DNA of 12,919 nt from JBLHKE01 sp047619485 (GTDB lineage Bacteria > Verrucomicrobiota > Verrucomicrobiia > Verrucomicrobiales > DEV007): the NCBI GenBank assembly GCA_047619485.1, contig JBLHKE010000143.1, positions 1-12,919 on the forward strand, given 5' to 3'. Below, in pieces: positions 12,741 to 12,919 of this stretch. Each line of letters starts with the position of its first letter. Position 1 is the first letter of the stretch. The notes beneath the pieces were generated by a model. That model was not told the DNA's origin. It was given only the letters and a program-made list of their open reading frames with translations, and searched no databases. Both the position numbers and the translations under genes were made by a program.

Positions 12741-12919
12741 ATGAAGATATTGATTGCTGAAGATGACCGTGCGACTCAGCTGAGGTTGAAAACGGATGTG
12801 GCGGCATGGGGCTTCGAGCCAACGGTCGCCTCGAATGGACGTGAGGCTTGGGAACTATTTCAGACCGAGGATTTTCCGATCGTCATCAGCGACTGGATGA
12901 TGCCGGAAATGGATGGTCT
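12741..12919 (+). CDS. Response regulator receiver domain, N-terminal part (cut by window edge)
   Basis: The 59 visible codons encode the first half of a CheY-like receiver domain. I-L-I-A-E-D-D-R (3-10) supplies the acidic pocket (Glu7, Asp8, Asp9). I-V-I-S-D-W-M-M-P-E-M-D-G (47-59) contains the phospho-acceptor Asp51. These residues bind magnesium and accept phosphate from a histidine kinase. The conserved Thr/Ser and Lys, and any output domain, lie beyond the window, so whether this is a single-domain regulator or a larger hybrid cannot be told. The ATG at 12741 starts directly at the first strand; no strong ribosome binding site is visible. The MITE-like element ends 30 bases upstream and could affect its expression. 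Confidence 0.92.
   Translation, partial: MKILIAEDDRATQLRLKTDVAAWGFEPTVASNGREAWELFQTEDFPIVISDWMMPEMDG

Noticed and set aside
1..12919. CRISPR array, rRNA, or phage structural genes.
   Set aside because: No regularly spaced repeats, rRNA-like stretches or phage module were seen on either strand.

Overview
The window looks like a chromosomal stretch of a Gram-negative bacterium. The gene content (a DUF3127 protein, GspG-like single-pass protein, WaaG/WaaE-like glycosyltransferases, a bacterial AP2-domain protein), the moderately high GC and the scarcity of clear Shine-Dalgarno sequences suggest Verrucomicrobiota. That assignment is an inference from gene families, not from a marker gene.

Layout. 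Bases 1-2267 carry a minus-strand run: a parvulin-type prolyl isomerase, a small secreted protein, an FAD-dependent oxidoreductase of the DAO/MnmC type and, overlapping its stop codon, the first 25 codons of a probable SAM-dependent methyltransferase. The last two may form a split MnmC-like pair for wobble-uridine tRNA modification. A secreted protein of unknown function (2320-3228, plus) converges on a minus-strand group: GspG-like membrane-anchored protein, thymidylate synthase (thyA), dihydrofolate reductase (folA). The thyA-folA pair couples dTMP synthesis to regeneration of tetrahydrofolate. A DUF3127 protein with an SSB-like acidic tail (5083-5448, plus) shares a CTAG stop-codon palindrome with two translationally coupled minus-strand glycosyltransferase genes (5445-7285), probably for lipopolysaccharide core or other surface glycans. 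mtnA (7355-8485, plus) diverges from them.

Between mtnA and tlyA (8486-9633) lies a less ordinary interval. It has AT-rich patches, a possible IS110 transposase remnant, a perfect 12-bp hairpin and a 152-residue protein with two AP2-like DNA-binding domains. tlyA (rRNA 2'-O-methyltransferase) follows on the minus strand. Divergent from it is a large multi-pass membrane protein whose reading frame is broken by a -1 shift near 10727-10741; it resembles GT-C type enzymes in general layout. A 163-bp element with 30-bp inverted ends flanked by TA (12548-12710) separates it from a response regulator that runs off the right edge.

The points most worth following are the tandem AP2 protein, the MITE-like element, the SSB-like tail on the DUF3127 protein, the possible MnmL/MnmM-like pair with no standard start codon, and the frameshifted membrane gene. 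No rRNA, tRNA or CRISPR array was found.
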